Assembly (NCBI GenBank): GCA_902790495.1
Contig: CADASK010000008.1
Location: forward strand, 1-64,000
Direction of reading: 5' to 3'
DNA: 64,000 nt
Source of the DNA: an uncultured Eubacteriales bacterium
GTDB lineage: Bacteria > Bacillota > Clostridia > Christensenellales > Aristaeellaceae
Each line of letters begins with the position of its first letter. Positions within the stretch are counted from its first letter, which is position 1. Both the position numbers and the translations under genes were made by a program. Below are positions 35,351 through 43,566 of this stretch, piece by piece. Under the pieces are notes generated by a model. The model worked only from the letters and a program-made list of their open reading frames with translations, was not told where the DNA came from and searched no databases.

Positions 35351-36232
35351 TTATGTTCCTTCCAATGCTTTCGGCACATACCCCGCAAAGACGATCATCC
35401 CATCCTCCTGGGTCAGGGCGATGTCGCCCCCGCTGTGCCGCAGGGTATTCCGCACGATGTACAGCCCCATGCCATGCCCGTCGGACTTGGTGGTCACCCC
35501 GGCCTCGAAGATCCGCGGCCGCATCTCCTCCGGGATCTCCGGGCCCGTGTTCGCCACCGAGAAGCGGTAGCTGCGCACATCCTCGGTCAGGGTCAGCACC
35601 AGGTGGCGCTTCTCCTGCGGCATATCCTCCATGGCGTCCATCGCGTTGTCAATCAGGTTGGAGAGCACCTTGCACATCTCCCAGGCCGGCATCGGCAGCT
35701 CCTTCCAGGCGCTGTTGATGTTCAGCGTCACCCGGATGCCCTGCTTCTCGCAAGCGTCCAGCTTCACCTGCAGCAGGGCGTTGATGGCCGGCGAGGCCGT
35801 CCTCAGCACCCGGCTGACGGAGGTGATGGCCCCGTACACCTTGTCGATGTAGCGGTTGGCCTCCTGGTACTCCTCCATCTCAATCAGGCTGTAGACCACC
35901 TGCAGGTGGTTGAGGAAATCGTGCCGCTGGGCGCGCAGGGTGTTGTTGAGCTTCTCCATGGCCTCCAGGCTCTCGCTCATGGCGTCCATCTGCTCCATCA
36001 CGTGCTGGGTGGAGCGCGCGGTGATCATGCCGAAGATCTCCCCCACGATGACCGCCAAAGCCGCCGCGAACACCAGCACCCGCGTGCCGCCCGTCACCGT
36101 GAGGTGGTTGCCGTAGAGCACCAGCACCAGCAGGAGCACCATGGCGCCGATCTCCATGGCGTTGACCGCCATGCCGAAGTTGGTCGCCTTGCGGATGTCC
36201 ACGCCGCGCTCCCGGCGCTTCCAGGTCTTCAT
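35351..36232 (-). CDS. Orphan sensor histidine kinase (SpoOB-type phosphoacceptor)
   Basis: 293 aa. Two membrane helices (about 22-40 and 50-70) with almost no external loop, a coiled segment, then LRAQRHDFLNHLQVVYSLIE with phosphoacceptor His104, as in CitA/AgrC-like SpoOB-type kinases. The GHKL ATPase follows: CKVLSNLIDNAMDAME (N box), FSVANTGPEIP (G1), GVTTKSDGHGMGLYIVRNTL (F/G2). No response regulator gene is next to it. Its ATG overlaps the stop of the upstream lipase-like gene by ATGA. It should sense a membrane or cytoplasmic cue; ligand unknown. Confidence 0.9.
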   Translation of the reverse strand: MKTWKRRERGVDIRKATNFGMAVNAMEIGAMVLLLVLVLYGNHLTVTGGTRVLVFAAALAVIVGEIFGMITARSTQHVMEQMDAMSESLEAMEKLNNTLRAQRHDFLNHLQVVYSLIEMEEYQEANRYIDKVYGAITSVSRVLRTASPAINALLQVKLDACEKQGIRVTLNINSAWKELPMPAWEMCKVLSNLIDNAMDAMEDMPQEKRHLVLTLTEDVRSYRFSVANTGPEIPEEMRPRIFEAGVTTKSDGHGMGLYIVRNTLRHSGGDIALTQEDGMIVFAGYVPKALEGT

Positions 36233-37761
36233 CCGTGTCGCACCTCCCTGTGCCTCCTGTCCAGCGCGCCCCGGCTGTGGGGCGTGCGGGCCTGGGCCGC
36301 GTGTCTGTCAATCATGACGCACCTCTCCCTGTCGCCGCCGGTCCACACCGAGGGCATCAGGCGATCCGTGCCGAAGAGGGTGATGTAAGGATAGGCGGCG
36401 TAGGCGTAGCCCTCGTGGGGCAGCACCCTGTGGGGCGGCAGCGCCATCTCGAGGAAGGCCGACGCGATGGCCGGCACGCCGATGCCGTCCTCCACCTTGC
36501 GGAAGATGGCGCTGATCTGCGCGGCCCGCTCCATGTTCAGCGGCCTGCCCAGGCACGACTGGTGGGCCGCCATCGCCCGGCGCAGGATGAACTGGATCAG
36601 CTGGTCCGAGGGCATGGAGGCGCGCTCGCTCAGCTCGTTGAGGGCGGGCCAGTCCGGCCGGATCGCCCGCAGGGCCGGCAGCGCCTCGGACAGCTCCAGC
36701 CCCTGCAGCGACAGCAGCAGGCCGCAGCCCACCTCGAAGCAGGAGGCCGTGTCATGAATCAGGCCGGTCAGGGGCCGCAGCAGCATGCGGTTGGCCACGT
36801 GCCGCTCGTCCCGCGGCCAGCTGTAGGAGGCCCGCCGCAGGCCCTCGTCCGCGGGATAGGTCAGGTCGATGCCCAGCCGCAGGGCCGCGCCCATCTTGGG
36901 CACCATGTCGTCGCTGTTGAGCACATGGTAGACGGGCACCAGCTCCGGGCGCTCCACCGCGCCGGGCGTGGCGACCAGCGGCGAGGCGAAGCAGTAGCCC
37001 GCCATGTTCCGCCGCAAAAGGCCCGCCTTCAGCTGATCCCAGGCCCAGATCTGGGCCACCGCGCCGCCCTGGCTGTGGCCCACCAGCAGCAGCTGGAAGG
37101 GGGAATCCTCCCGCGCGCAGGCACGGCAGATGTCGCCGAAGGTCAGCTTCTCCAGCCCCAGCTCCCGCGCCGTGTGCGGAAAGCTCAGCTCCTCGGCCCG
37201 GGCCTCGAAGGAGCGGCACACCTGCAGGAAGCCCTGGTGAAAGCCGGCCTCATCGCTCATGCGCAGGTTGCCCAGCCAGTCATAGAGGCGGGGCGTCGTG
37301 CCCATGAAGCTGACCGCCACCAGGTACTTTTTGCCGCCGTTCTCCCCCGGCAGCGGGTGGGTCATCACCAGGGTTTTCGCGCTGTCGATGGCCCGGCGCT
37401 GGCCGATGCTGCCCACCATGGCCTCCGCCGCGTCCCGCGGGTTGATGCGCGCCTGCAGGATACGCCTGCGCACACCGTCCAGCGTGCGCTTCAGGCCGTC
37501 CAGGGGCGTGTCGCCCTCCTCGCCGATGCCCTGGGTCAGCGTGCCGTCCACGTCCAGGGCGATCTCGCGCCAGCCCGCCCGGAGCCATGGCTCCAGCTCC
37601 AGGGTGTAGGTCACCGCCGCCATCTCCACGCACAGCTGCAGGGCGGCCGGGGAGAGGGGCGGGAGCATCCGGCCCCACCGGCGGGTCCAGGGCGCGGTGA
37701 GGGGGCGCAGGTCGGAAAGGCTGACCCCGGTCATGGGGCCGCCAGTGAGGATTTCAGACAT
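36229..37761 (-). CDS. Alpha/beta-hydrolase, lipase class 3-like
   Basis: 510 aa from ATG at 37761 with AAGGAGG eleven bases upstream; a longer frame back to 38019 lacks a start signal and crosses a repeat. YLVAVSFMGTTPRLYDWLGN then FQLLLVGHSQGGAVAQIWAW contains the nucleophile elbow GHSQGG (Ser230), as in lipase_3/DUF2974 proteins. PVYHVLNSDDMVPKMG supplies the likely catalytic Asp region. No signal peptide, so cytoplasmic. Stop codon overlaps the kinase start, which suggests a coupled function. Substrate unknown. Confidence 0.78.
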   Translation of the reverse strand: MSEILTGGPMTGVSLSDLRPLTAPWTRRWGRMLPPLSPAALQLCVEMAAVTYTLELEPWLRAGWREIALDVDGTLTQGIGEEGDTPLDGLKRTLDGVRRRILQARINPRDAAEAMVGSIGQRRAIDSAKTLVMTHPLPGENGGKKYLVAVSFMGTTPRLYDWLGNLRMSDEAGFHQGFLQVCRSFEARAEELSFPHTARELGLEKLTFGDICRACAREDSPFQLLLVGHSQGGAVAQIWAWDQLKAGLLRRNMAGYCFASPLVATPGAVERPELVPVYHVLNSDDMVPKMGAALRLGIDLTYPADEGLRRASYSWPRDERHVANRMLLRPLTGLIHDTASCFEVGCGLLLSLQGLELSEALPALRAIRPDWPALNELSERASMPSDQLIQFILRRAMAAHQSCLGRPLNMERAAQISAIFRKVEDGIGVPAIASAFLEMALPPHRVLPHEGYAYAAYPYITLFGTDRLMPSVWTGGDRERCVMIDRHAAQARTPHSRGALDRRHREVRHG

Positions 37762-37817
37762 CGTGAGAAAGGCCTCCTTGGGCTGATACATTTCTATTCG
37801 TAATACATCCTGTCCGC

Positions 37818-37882
37818 AGGGTTCCGCGCCTGCGGGCGCGGGCAAAGGGCTTTGCGATCGCCCTTTGCAAACCTTCGCCCGC
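37818..37882. repeat. Two-hairpin repeat, short form (copy 8)
   Basis: CCGCGCC-TGC-GGGCGCGG and GCAAAGGGC-TTTGCGATC-GCCCTTTGC. Confidence 0.85.
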
Positions 37883-37904
37883 CTCCGTATATTTGAGCAG
37901 CACT

Positions 37905-38120
37905 TTACTGTCCATCGTCCTTGCGGGTGAAATCGGCGGAGAGGATATCGGTCAGGGGCAGCGTGAGACGCTGCGGCGGGCGCAGGATGTAGAGCTGTGC
38001 TGACGTATCGTCCAGGCACTCCACCACCGCGGTGACCTGGCGCATGCCCCCGTCCGGGGTGAGGAAGATCAGGCGGATCGGCCTGTTTTTTTCAAGCGAA
38101 TAGAGCAGCATGCGGCGCAT
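37905..38120 (-). CDS. Small conserved-looking hypothetical protein
   Basis: 71 aa from ATG at 38120 (AAAGGA upstream). MRRMLLYSLEKNRPIRLIFL, then TPDGGMRQVTAVVECLD and QLYILRPPQRLTLPLTDILS suggest a small all-beta protein resembling an SH3-like or Sm-like barrel. No family recognised. Lies between the lipase-like gene and the large membrane protein in the same direction, bracketed by short repeats on both sides. Confidence 0.6.
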   Translation of the reverse strand: MRRMLLYSLEKNRPIRLIFLTPDGGMRQVTAVVECLDDTSAQLYILRPPQRLTLPLTDILSADFTRKDDGQ

Positions 38121-38170
38121 TTCTTTTTTCCTTTCAAGCTCAACTTGGATCAAGCAAGCGGAAAATGCGG

Positions 38171-38235
38171 GCTGCGAAGGGTTGCAAGGGGCGATCGCAA
38201 AGCCCCTTGCCCGCGCCCGCAGGCGCGGAATCCCT
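38171..38235. repeat. Two-hairpin repeat, short form (copy 9)
   Basis: GCAAGGGGC-GATCGCAAA-GCCCCTTGC and CCGCGCC-CGCA-GGCGCGG. Confidence 0.85.
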
Positions 38236-38240
38236 GCGAA

Positions 38241-40262
38241 TCAGCCTTTGGGCACCTTCCAGATGACAGCGAAGTCGTTCTCCCACACGCGCTCAAAGAG
38301 GGCGTCGAGGGCGGCCTCGTCCACGTCGTAGTCCTGGCGCTCGACGTCGGAGACGTAGATGTAATCCACGTCGTGGCGCTGCAGGACGTCGGCGTGGGCC
38401 GCCGGGTCGGCGTAGAAGGCTTCAATCTCCGCGTGCTCCACGTAGGTCTCGCGGAAGCCGTGCCAGTACAGCCACAGATCCGGCCCGCACACGATCCGCC
38501 GCCCGGCGATGCTGTCCACCGGGTTCAGGTGCTGGGTGCCGGTCAGGAACACGCTGTGCTCCTCCGTGTTGTCGCGGATGTAGGCGCCCGCCTCCACCGC
38601 CTCCGCGCTGAAAGCCTGGTAGTCCGAGACGCACTCGCGCCAGATGGTCAGCCCGCCGGAGAGGAACATGACCACCGCCGCAAAGGCCGCCAGCGCGGGC
38701 CGGGCGCGCAGGCCCTTGAGCCGCCGCCAGAGCAGGGCCGCGTAGTCCGCCGCGATCATGCACAGCAGCAGGAAGGCCAGGTAGAGCAGCTTGTTGTTGT
38801 CGTACTCGTTGGGCTGAAAGCGCACCAGCTCCGCCGCCAGGAGGATGGCGAAGGCCCCGGAGGCCAGGCGGCGCTCCCGCGGGTTCCTCTCCAGCAGGGC
38901 CGGCAGGAAGAGCAGGGCGGGCAGGCCGATGTTCTTAATGTAGAACCAGAGGTAGAAATCCCGCATGCCCTGGCTGTTGGGATTGTTGACCCAGTTGAAC
39001 TGCAGGCGCAGGAAGCCCTCGCCCGCCTGGCCGCCCAGAGCCTGGTGGAAGGTGAAGGCGATCAGCTGCGGCGCGGCCAGCACCACCGCCAGCGCGCCGT
39101 AGACCGCGTATTGCCGCAGCAGCCGGACGCGCTCCGGGTCGTGGGTCAGGTCGTAGACCATCATCCCGGCGGTGCACAGGCCCAGCGCCAGGAAGGAGTG
39201 GGTATGGATCAGCGGCAGGCAGCCCGCCCACAGCCCCAGCAGGATCACCGGCCGCCAGCCGCCCCGGGCCTCGCGCTTGCGGGGATCGAAGGCCGTGTAG
39301 AGCAGGTAGAAGCAGGGCAGCGCCATGCTGTAGCCACCCAGCAGGGTCCGCTGGGGAACCAGCAGGTCGACAATGATGTTGCTCCAGCGCAGGTTGTTCG
39401 GCTCGGGCTGGTTGGTGGGCGTCTTGTAGTAGCCGGTGAGGATGGCGTCCAGGCGCTTGAGCACCGTGGGCACCTCCGCCCCGCCGCCGAATAGGCCGTG
39501 CAGCCAGCGCAGGAAGGGATCGGACAGGTAGGCCGTCTCATAGCCCGCCGCCTGGTCGAAATCGTAGAGGAAGCCCAGGCCGCCGGAGAGGAAGAACATC
39601 GCCGCCGCCAGGAGGATCGTCTTCTTGCCCGCCGTCATCTCCCGCGCCAGCAGCACCACGCCCAGGTAGGTCAGGGCCATCAGGCACACCGCGGGCACGA
39701 TGGCCGCCGCCTGCAAGCTCATGCCGAACAGGTAGAAGGTGGTGGAGAGGGAGTCCGTCAGGAAGGGATAGGTCAGCCGGTGCCCCGGGTAGAAGGGGTA
39801 TTCCGGCGGGAATTTCGCGTTCTTCAGCCCGGTGATGAAGCTCAGGTGCATCGGCAGATCACCGTAGGTGCTCTGCCCCACGTTCCAGTTGCCCCAGGCG
39901 TCCACGCGCATCACGTGGGTGATCTGCAGATAGATGGAGAGGAGCGTCAGCGGCACCACCAGCCACGCGGCCTGCCGCGCCTGGCGGGTCTCCTCCGCGT
40001 CCCAAGCCTTGGGAACGGCCCCCTTGTCCCGGCCCAGCCAGGCCCCGAGGGTCGCCAGCCCCAGCGGCACGAGGGCCAGGCCGTGGGCCAGGAAGCCGAA
40101 GCCCCAGAAGAAGGCGCACAGGGCGGGCAGCGTCATCAGCAGGAGGAAGCCCAGGGCCAGCCCCAGCCAGCAACGGTTGAGCACCGGATGGCGCGGCAGC
40201 AGCCAGCGCACGATCAACACGCCGCAGATCAGGTACGGCAGGGCATACAGGCATCCGAGCAT
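38241..40262 (-). CDS. Polytopic membrane protein, GT-C glycosyltransferase-like
   Basis: 673 aa with about 12-13 hydrophobic segments. After two helices, an acidic external loop WGNWNVGQSTYGDLPMHLSF carries the D-x-x-x-H arrangement typical of the first loop in GT-C enzymes using lipid-linked sugars, followed by PPEYPFYPGHRLTYPFLTDS. The soluble C-terminal part (about 560-673: GAYIRDNTEEHSVFLTGTQH; VDYIYVSDVERQDYDVDEAA) matches the tail seen in such membrane proteins. Possible role: envelope glycan transfer. GGAGG precedes the ATG. Specific donor and acceptor cannot be inferred. Confidence 0.72.
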   Translation of the reverse strand: MLGCLYALPYLICGVLIVRWLLPRHPVLNRCWLGLALGFLLLMTLPALCAFFWGFGFLAHGLALVPLGLATLGAWLGRDKGAVPKAWDAEETRQARQAAWLVVPLTLLSIYLQITHVMRVDAWGNWNVGQSTYGDLPMHLSFITGLKNAKFPPEYPFYPGHRLTYPFLTDSLSTTFYLFGMSLQAAAIVPAVCLMALTYLGVVLLAREMTAGKKTILLAAAMFFLSGGLGFLYDFDQAAGYETAYLSDPFLRWLHGLFGGGAEVPTVLKRLDAILTGYYKTPTNQPEPNNLRWSNIIVDLLVPQRTLLGGYSMALPCFYLLYTAFDPRKREARGGWRPVILLGLWAGCLPLIHTHSFLALGLCTAGMMVYDLTHDPERVRLLRQYAVYGALAVVLAAPQLIAFTFHQALGGQAGEGFLRLQFNWVNNPNSQGMRDFYLWFYIKNIGLPALLFLPALLERNPRERRLASGAFAILLAAELVRFQPNEYDNNKLLYLAFLLLCMIAADYAALLWRRLKGLRARPALAAFAAVVMFLSGGLTIWRECVSDYQAFSAEAVEAGAYIRDNTEEHSVFLTGTQHLNPVDSIAGRRIVCGPDLWLYWHGFRETYVEHAEIEAFYADPAAHADVLQRHDVDYIYVSDVERQDYDVDEAALDALFERVWENDFAVIWKVPKG

Positions 40263-40297
40263 GGGCGATTTCCTCCTTTCATGAACCGATGAGGGTA

Positions 40298-42592
40298 TTA
40301 TACCACAACTTTGTTGCGGTGCAATGCGCAGGGCTTGCTTTTGGCGCGTGGCTGGCCCTCATCCGGCCTGGAGCCGCTGGCGGCTCCAGGCCACCTTCCC
40401 CCAGAGGGGGAAGGCGTTATAAAAGCCCTTCCTGCTTTGGCAAGAAGGGCCGCGAAGGGGTGCAGGGGGCGCCGAACGCCCGGAAAACTCCACAGTGTGG
40501 AGTTTTCAGTGAGGCGAAAGCGGCAGCGACATGATCGCAAAGCCCCCTGCAACACCGTCGTATTCGCCACAGTCATGATGGTCATCAGCAGACCGTTGGT
40601 GAACGCGGCCGTCCAGATGTTGCCGGTGCGCTTGTACAGATACCGGCTGATGCAGGCCGCGATGGCCAGCGTGGGCACCATGGCCACCAGCACGATGCCG
40701 CTCAGGGCCGCGTTCGGATGGGCCGCCACGCCGGTGGCGAACAGGGTCGCATACTGGCGGATGAGCCACAAGGTGATGCCGCCCGCGTTCAGGCAGGCCG
40801 CCACCGCATAGCCCTTCCAGCCCTGGAGGCGCTCGGTGTTGGTGTTGATGGTGATCGCCGCGGTGGACACGATGTAGTACGCCAGGAAGGTCGGCACGTA
40901 CCGCAGGATGGCCGGGCAGATGTTGCCATCAAAGGTCTTGAAGGCGAAGGTCCAGATGCGGAAGTCGGTCTTGAAGATCAGGTCGACGATCCACAGCAGC
41001 ACGTAGGCGCAGCACACGGTCACCAGGCCCGTGCACAGACCGGCCAGGATGGCCTTGGGCTTGAAGCTCACACCGTAATCCGCCAGGGTCACGCCGTCCT
41101 GAGCTTTGTACTTCAGGAAGACTACACTCATAATAAGAAGGGAAATGAATGTAGAACCGACAGTCCACTTCGCTATATCGTTAACAACAGGAGCTGTCCA
41201 AATCACAGAATTGGTATACAAGCCATTCTTTGTGAGAATCGCTAAGGCGACGCCTGCAATCAAAGCGATACATCCGCCAGCCATATGCTTCTTGCTGCCA
41301 CCGTTAATAAACACATGCATAAGACCCATGATGGCAGCGAAGACGCCTCCCCAGAAAACAAAGTTCATGCCCTCAGAAGTCGGAGTCCAGCCATACATGG
41401 TCTCAAACAGGATTGCAGGCAACAGGATAGAAACAATCATGATACCAATCCCTGTTGCTGTCTGATGAGCTGTGCCAGACTTTTGGATTCTCAAGGCTCC
41501 GGTGTTCGCGCCGGAGAAGAAGGGCAGGGAGATCAGGGTCTTCGCGATGGCCAGGATGAAGAGGATGAAGCCGACCAGCGCGCAGCACTCGCACAGCTCC
41601 TTCCACTGCCAGATCTGGCTTTCAGGCGCGATGGCTTTGATGTCCGCCTGGTAGTCCTTGAAGGCCTCGGTGTAGAAGGCAATCGCGTTGGCGGTCGTCT
41701 TCTTGGAGAAGTGGTTCCACGGATGGGTCTGGTAGGGCTCGTAGATGATGCGCTTGCCGCCGTCGCTGGTCTCGTACCAGGTGTTGGCCTCGGCGCTCTC
41801 TTGCTGCAGGAAGGTCAGGCCGTCGGGGGTGGCGACATAGTTCTTCTTGCGCACGGTGCCGGCGGGATCGTCCGGCGCGCCGAAGAAGAACTCGTCGAAC
41901 TGCGCGGCCACCTTGCCCAGGGTGCGCCCGCCGCCGGCCGCGTTGAAGGCCTCGGCGGTCACGCCGAAGATGCCGGAGTAGCCGAAGTCGCTGCCCTCGG
42001 TCAGGTTGGCGTAGACCTTGCGGATGCCGGTCTTGGCGAAGTCCTCCTCATCCTTGGCCACGGCGATGGTCGAGGAGAAGCCGCCCATGGAGTGGCCCGT
42101 GATGCCGATGATGCCGTTGCCCGCGGCGTCCTTGAGCACGTAGGGCTGGTCGTACATGTACTGCACGGCGTCATACATGGAGTTGAGCCAGAAGGGCGCC
42201 CAGGTCTTGAGGAAGTCGCCATAAGCGGCGAAGCCCTCGTAGATATCGTCGTTGATGTTGCTGTGGCCGTGGTCATACATATCCAGGGCCAGCACCACAT
42301 AGCCGCGGCGGGACAGCTCGATGGCGTTCGCGTCCTGCATCTCCGCGGAGTTCAGATAGCCGTGGGTCACGATCACCGCCGGGCGCGGCGCGCTCTCGGA
42401 GGCCCCCTTGGGCATGTACAGCAGGCCGCTCAGCTGACCGTTGGCCGTGTCAAAGCTGATGCGCGACACGTTCGTGGAGAACATGCCGGTGTTGAAGAGG
42501 CTCGCCAGGAAGCTGAAGCACAGGACGATGGCCAGAGAAACAACCAGCATCCTGACAGGCAGTTTCCTCTTCTGGTTTGTCATGATGTTCAC
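40298..42592 (-). CDS. Membrane-anchored alpha/beta hydrolase with polytopic C-terminal half, tail derived from a repeat
   Basis: 764 aa. One N-terminal helix (13-32), then an extracytoplasmic hydrolase (about 45-330): VIVTHGYLNSAEMQDANAIE, LALDMYDHGHS and GIIGITGHSMGGFSSTIAVA with nucleophile Ser168. From about 335 there are roughly ten membrane helices, ending GNIWTAAFTNGLLMTIMTVA, reminiscent of a CPBP-type end. From about residue 680 the frame enters a long-form repeat and then ordinary intergenic sequence, giving an 84-residue Arg/Pro-rich tail with no domain. The segment 41105-41490 is AT-richer than the rest. Likely an envelope esterase or lipase; substrate unknown. Confidence 0.78.
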   Translation of the reverse strand: MNIMTNQKRKLPVRMLVVSLAIVLCFSFLASLFNTGMFSTNVSRISFDTANGQLSGLLYMPKGASESAPRPAVIVTHGYLNSAEMQDANAIELSRRGYVVLALDMYDHGHSNINDDIYEGFAAYGDFLKTWAPFWLNSMYDAVQYMYDQPYVLKDAAGNGIIGITGHSMGGFSSTIAVAKDEEDFAKTGIRKVYANLTEGSDFGYSGIFGVTAEAFNAAGGGRTLGKVAAQFDEFFFGAPDDPAGTVRKKNYVATPDGLTFLQQESAEANTWYETSDGGKRIIYEPYQTHPWNHFSKKTTANAIAFYTEAFKDYQADIKAIAPESQIWQWKELCECCALVGFILFILAIAKTLISLPFFSGANTGALRIQKSGTAHQTATGIGIMIVSILLPAILFETMYGWTPTSEGMNFVFWGGVFAAIMGLMHVFINGGSKKHMAGGCIALIAGVALAILTKNGLYTNSVIWTAPVVNDIAKWTVGSTFISLLIMSVVFLKYKAQDGVTLADYGVSFKPKAILAGLCTGLVTVCCAYVLLWIVDLIFKTDFRIWTFAFKTFDGNICPAILRYVPTFLAYYIVSTAAITINTNTERLQGWKGYAVAACLNAGGITLWLIRQYATLFATGVAAHPNAALSGIVLVAMVPTLAIAACISRYLYKRTGNIWTAAFTNGLLMTIMTVANTTVLQGALRSCRCRFRLTENSTLWSFPGVRRPLHPFAALLAKAGRAFITPSPSGGRWPGAASGSRPDEGQPRAKSKPCALHRNKVVV
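40355..40416. repeat. Second-family intergenic hairpin repeat
   Basis: CCCTCATCC, then GGCCTGGAGCCGC-TGG-CGGCTCCAGGCC-type and CCTTCCCCC-AGA-GGGGGAAGG hairpins, within the extended reading frame of the hydrolase tail. Confidence 0.7.
40449..40553. repeat. Two-hairpin repeat, long form (copy 10), inside a reading frame
   Basis: Outer arms GCAGGGGGC/GCCCCCTGC; nested hairpin GAAAACTCCAC-AGT-GTGGAGTTTTC; conserved GATCGCAAA. Encodes part of the C-terminal tail of the membrane hydrolase. Confidence 0.85.
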
Positions 42593-42634
42593 CCTTTCCT
42601 CTTTGTATTCGCGCTCGGGCGCGAACCTGCCACC

Positions 42635-42662
42635 ATTATAACATGATGTTTGTAAAAAGCAA
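42635..42662 (-). promoter_or_regulatory. Promoter of the membrane hydrolase gene
   Basis: Minus strand: TTGCTT, 16-bp spacer, TATAAT, about 45 bp before the coding start. Confidence 0.65.
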
Positions 42663-42821
42663 CACTCATTTTGGACAGATTCAACAAAGCGCCCGTGTTA
42701 TTTCTCAGATGCTGTCAGCTCTGCCTGAGGCTGCTTGGCGCCGAGCGGCAGCCGGCGCGCCGTAGCCGGCTTCCCCCGCATCGTTTTCTGTCTGGAAAGA
42801 CATTTTTTTGCAATCAAATCA

Positions 42822-42850
42822 TTGCGGATTTGTAAAGATTGTGATACAAT
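42822..42850 (+). promoter_or_regulatory. Promoter of rex, with a possible Rex-like half-site pair
   Basis: TTGCGG, 17-bp spacer, TACAAT. Overlapping TTGTA-N10-TACAA (42831-42850) has the TTGT/ACAA ends of Rex operators but the wrong spacing, so autoregulation is only a possibility. Confidence 0.6.
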
Positions 42851-42916
42851 TCATCTGTATACCTTTCGCAATTCATGCCGGCACACAGCGGCAAATCCTA
42901 TCCCAGGAGGGAAAGC

Positions 42917-43564
42917 ATGGCTGGTTATGTATCGGAAGCGGTGATCCGCCGTCTGCCAGGGTATTATCGTCACCTGTGCGAACTGGAAGCCATGGGCGTC
43001 AAACAGATTTCCTCGCAGGAGATGGGCCGTCAGATGCACCTGATCCCCTCTCAGATCCGCCAGGACATCAACTGCTTCGGCGGCTTCGGCCGCAAGGGCT
43101 ACGGCTACAACGTGACGAGCCTGCGGCAGCACATCGGGGAGATTCTCGGGCTGGATCATCCCCACAGCGTCATCATCATCGGCGCGGGCTCCATCGGCTC
43201 CGCCCTCGCCCACTATCCCGACTTCCACGGGGAGACCTTCGACACGAAGGCCCTGTTTGACATCGATCCCGCCCGCGTCGGGACAAATATCGGCGGCGTG
43301 CCCGTTTATTCCATGGAGGAGCTGGACAGCTACCTGGCCTCGCACCGCGTGGACATCGCCGTGCTGTGCGTGCCCAAGGAGGCCGCCCAGGAGATTCTCA
43401 ACCGCCTTGAGGCCGGCGGCGTTTCCGCCGTGTGGAATTTCGCCCCCCTCGACCTGCAGCACGAGACGGACCGCATGCTGGTGGAGAACGTGCATCTCAG
43501 CGACAGCCTGCGCGTCCTCTCCTACAGAATGGCGCACCAGGACGGGGACGCGCCGAAGGAGTAA
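42917..43564 (+). CDS. rex: Redox-sensing transcriptional repressor Rex
   Basis: 215 aa from the ATG at 42917 with AGGAGG upstream. The N-terminal winged helix (AVIRRLPGYYRHLCELEAMG; SSQEMGRQMHLIPSQIRQDI; FGGFGRKGYGYNV) and the Rossmann NAD(H) domain (VIIIGAGSIGSALAHY; FDIDPARVGTNIGGVPVYSM; VDIAVLCVPKEAAQEILNRL) are standard Rex. It senses the NADH/NAD ratio and represses fermentation and reductive-pathway genes. Followed after 2 bp by the VanW gene. Confidence 0.97.
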   Translation: MAGYVSEAVIRRLPGYYRHLCELEAMGVKQISSQEMGRQMHLIPSQIRQDINCFGGFGRKGYGYNVTSLRQHIGEILGLDHPHSVIIIGAGSIGSALAHYPDFHGETFDTKALFDIDPARVGTNIGGVPVYSMEELDSYLASHRVDIAVLCVPKEAAQEILNRLEAGGVSAVWNFAPLDLQHETDRMLVENVHLSDSLRVLSYRMAHQDGDAPKE

Positions 43565-43566
43565 CC

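Larger units (their letters stand above)
42593..42916. other. Divergent intergenic region between the hydrolase and rex
   Basis: 324 bases without a gene; contains the two promoters listed separately. No other feature recognised. Confidence 0.6.

Noticed and set aside
37762-38019. N-terminal extension of the lipase-like gene
   Set aside because: The frame is open but crosses a repeat and has no ribosome site; AAGGAGG precedes the ATG at 37761.
42831-42850. Canonical Rex operator
   Set aside because: TTGTA-N10-TACAA is 20 bp with no TTAA-type inner match; kept only as a possibility in the promoter entry.
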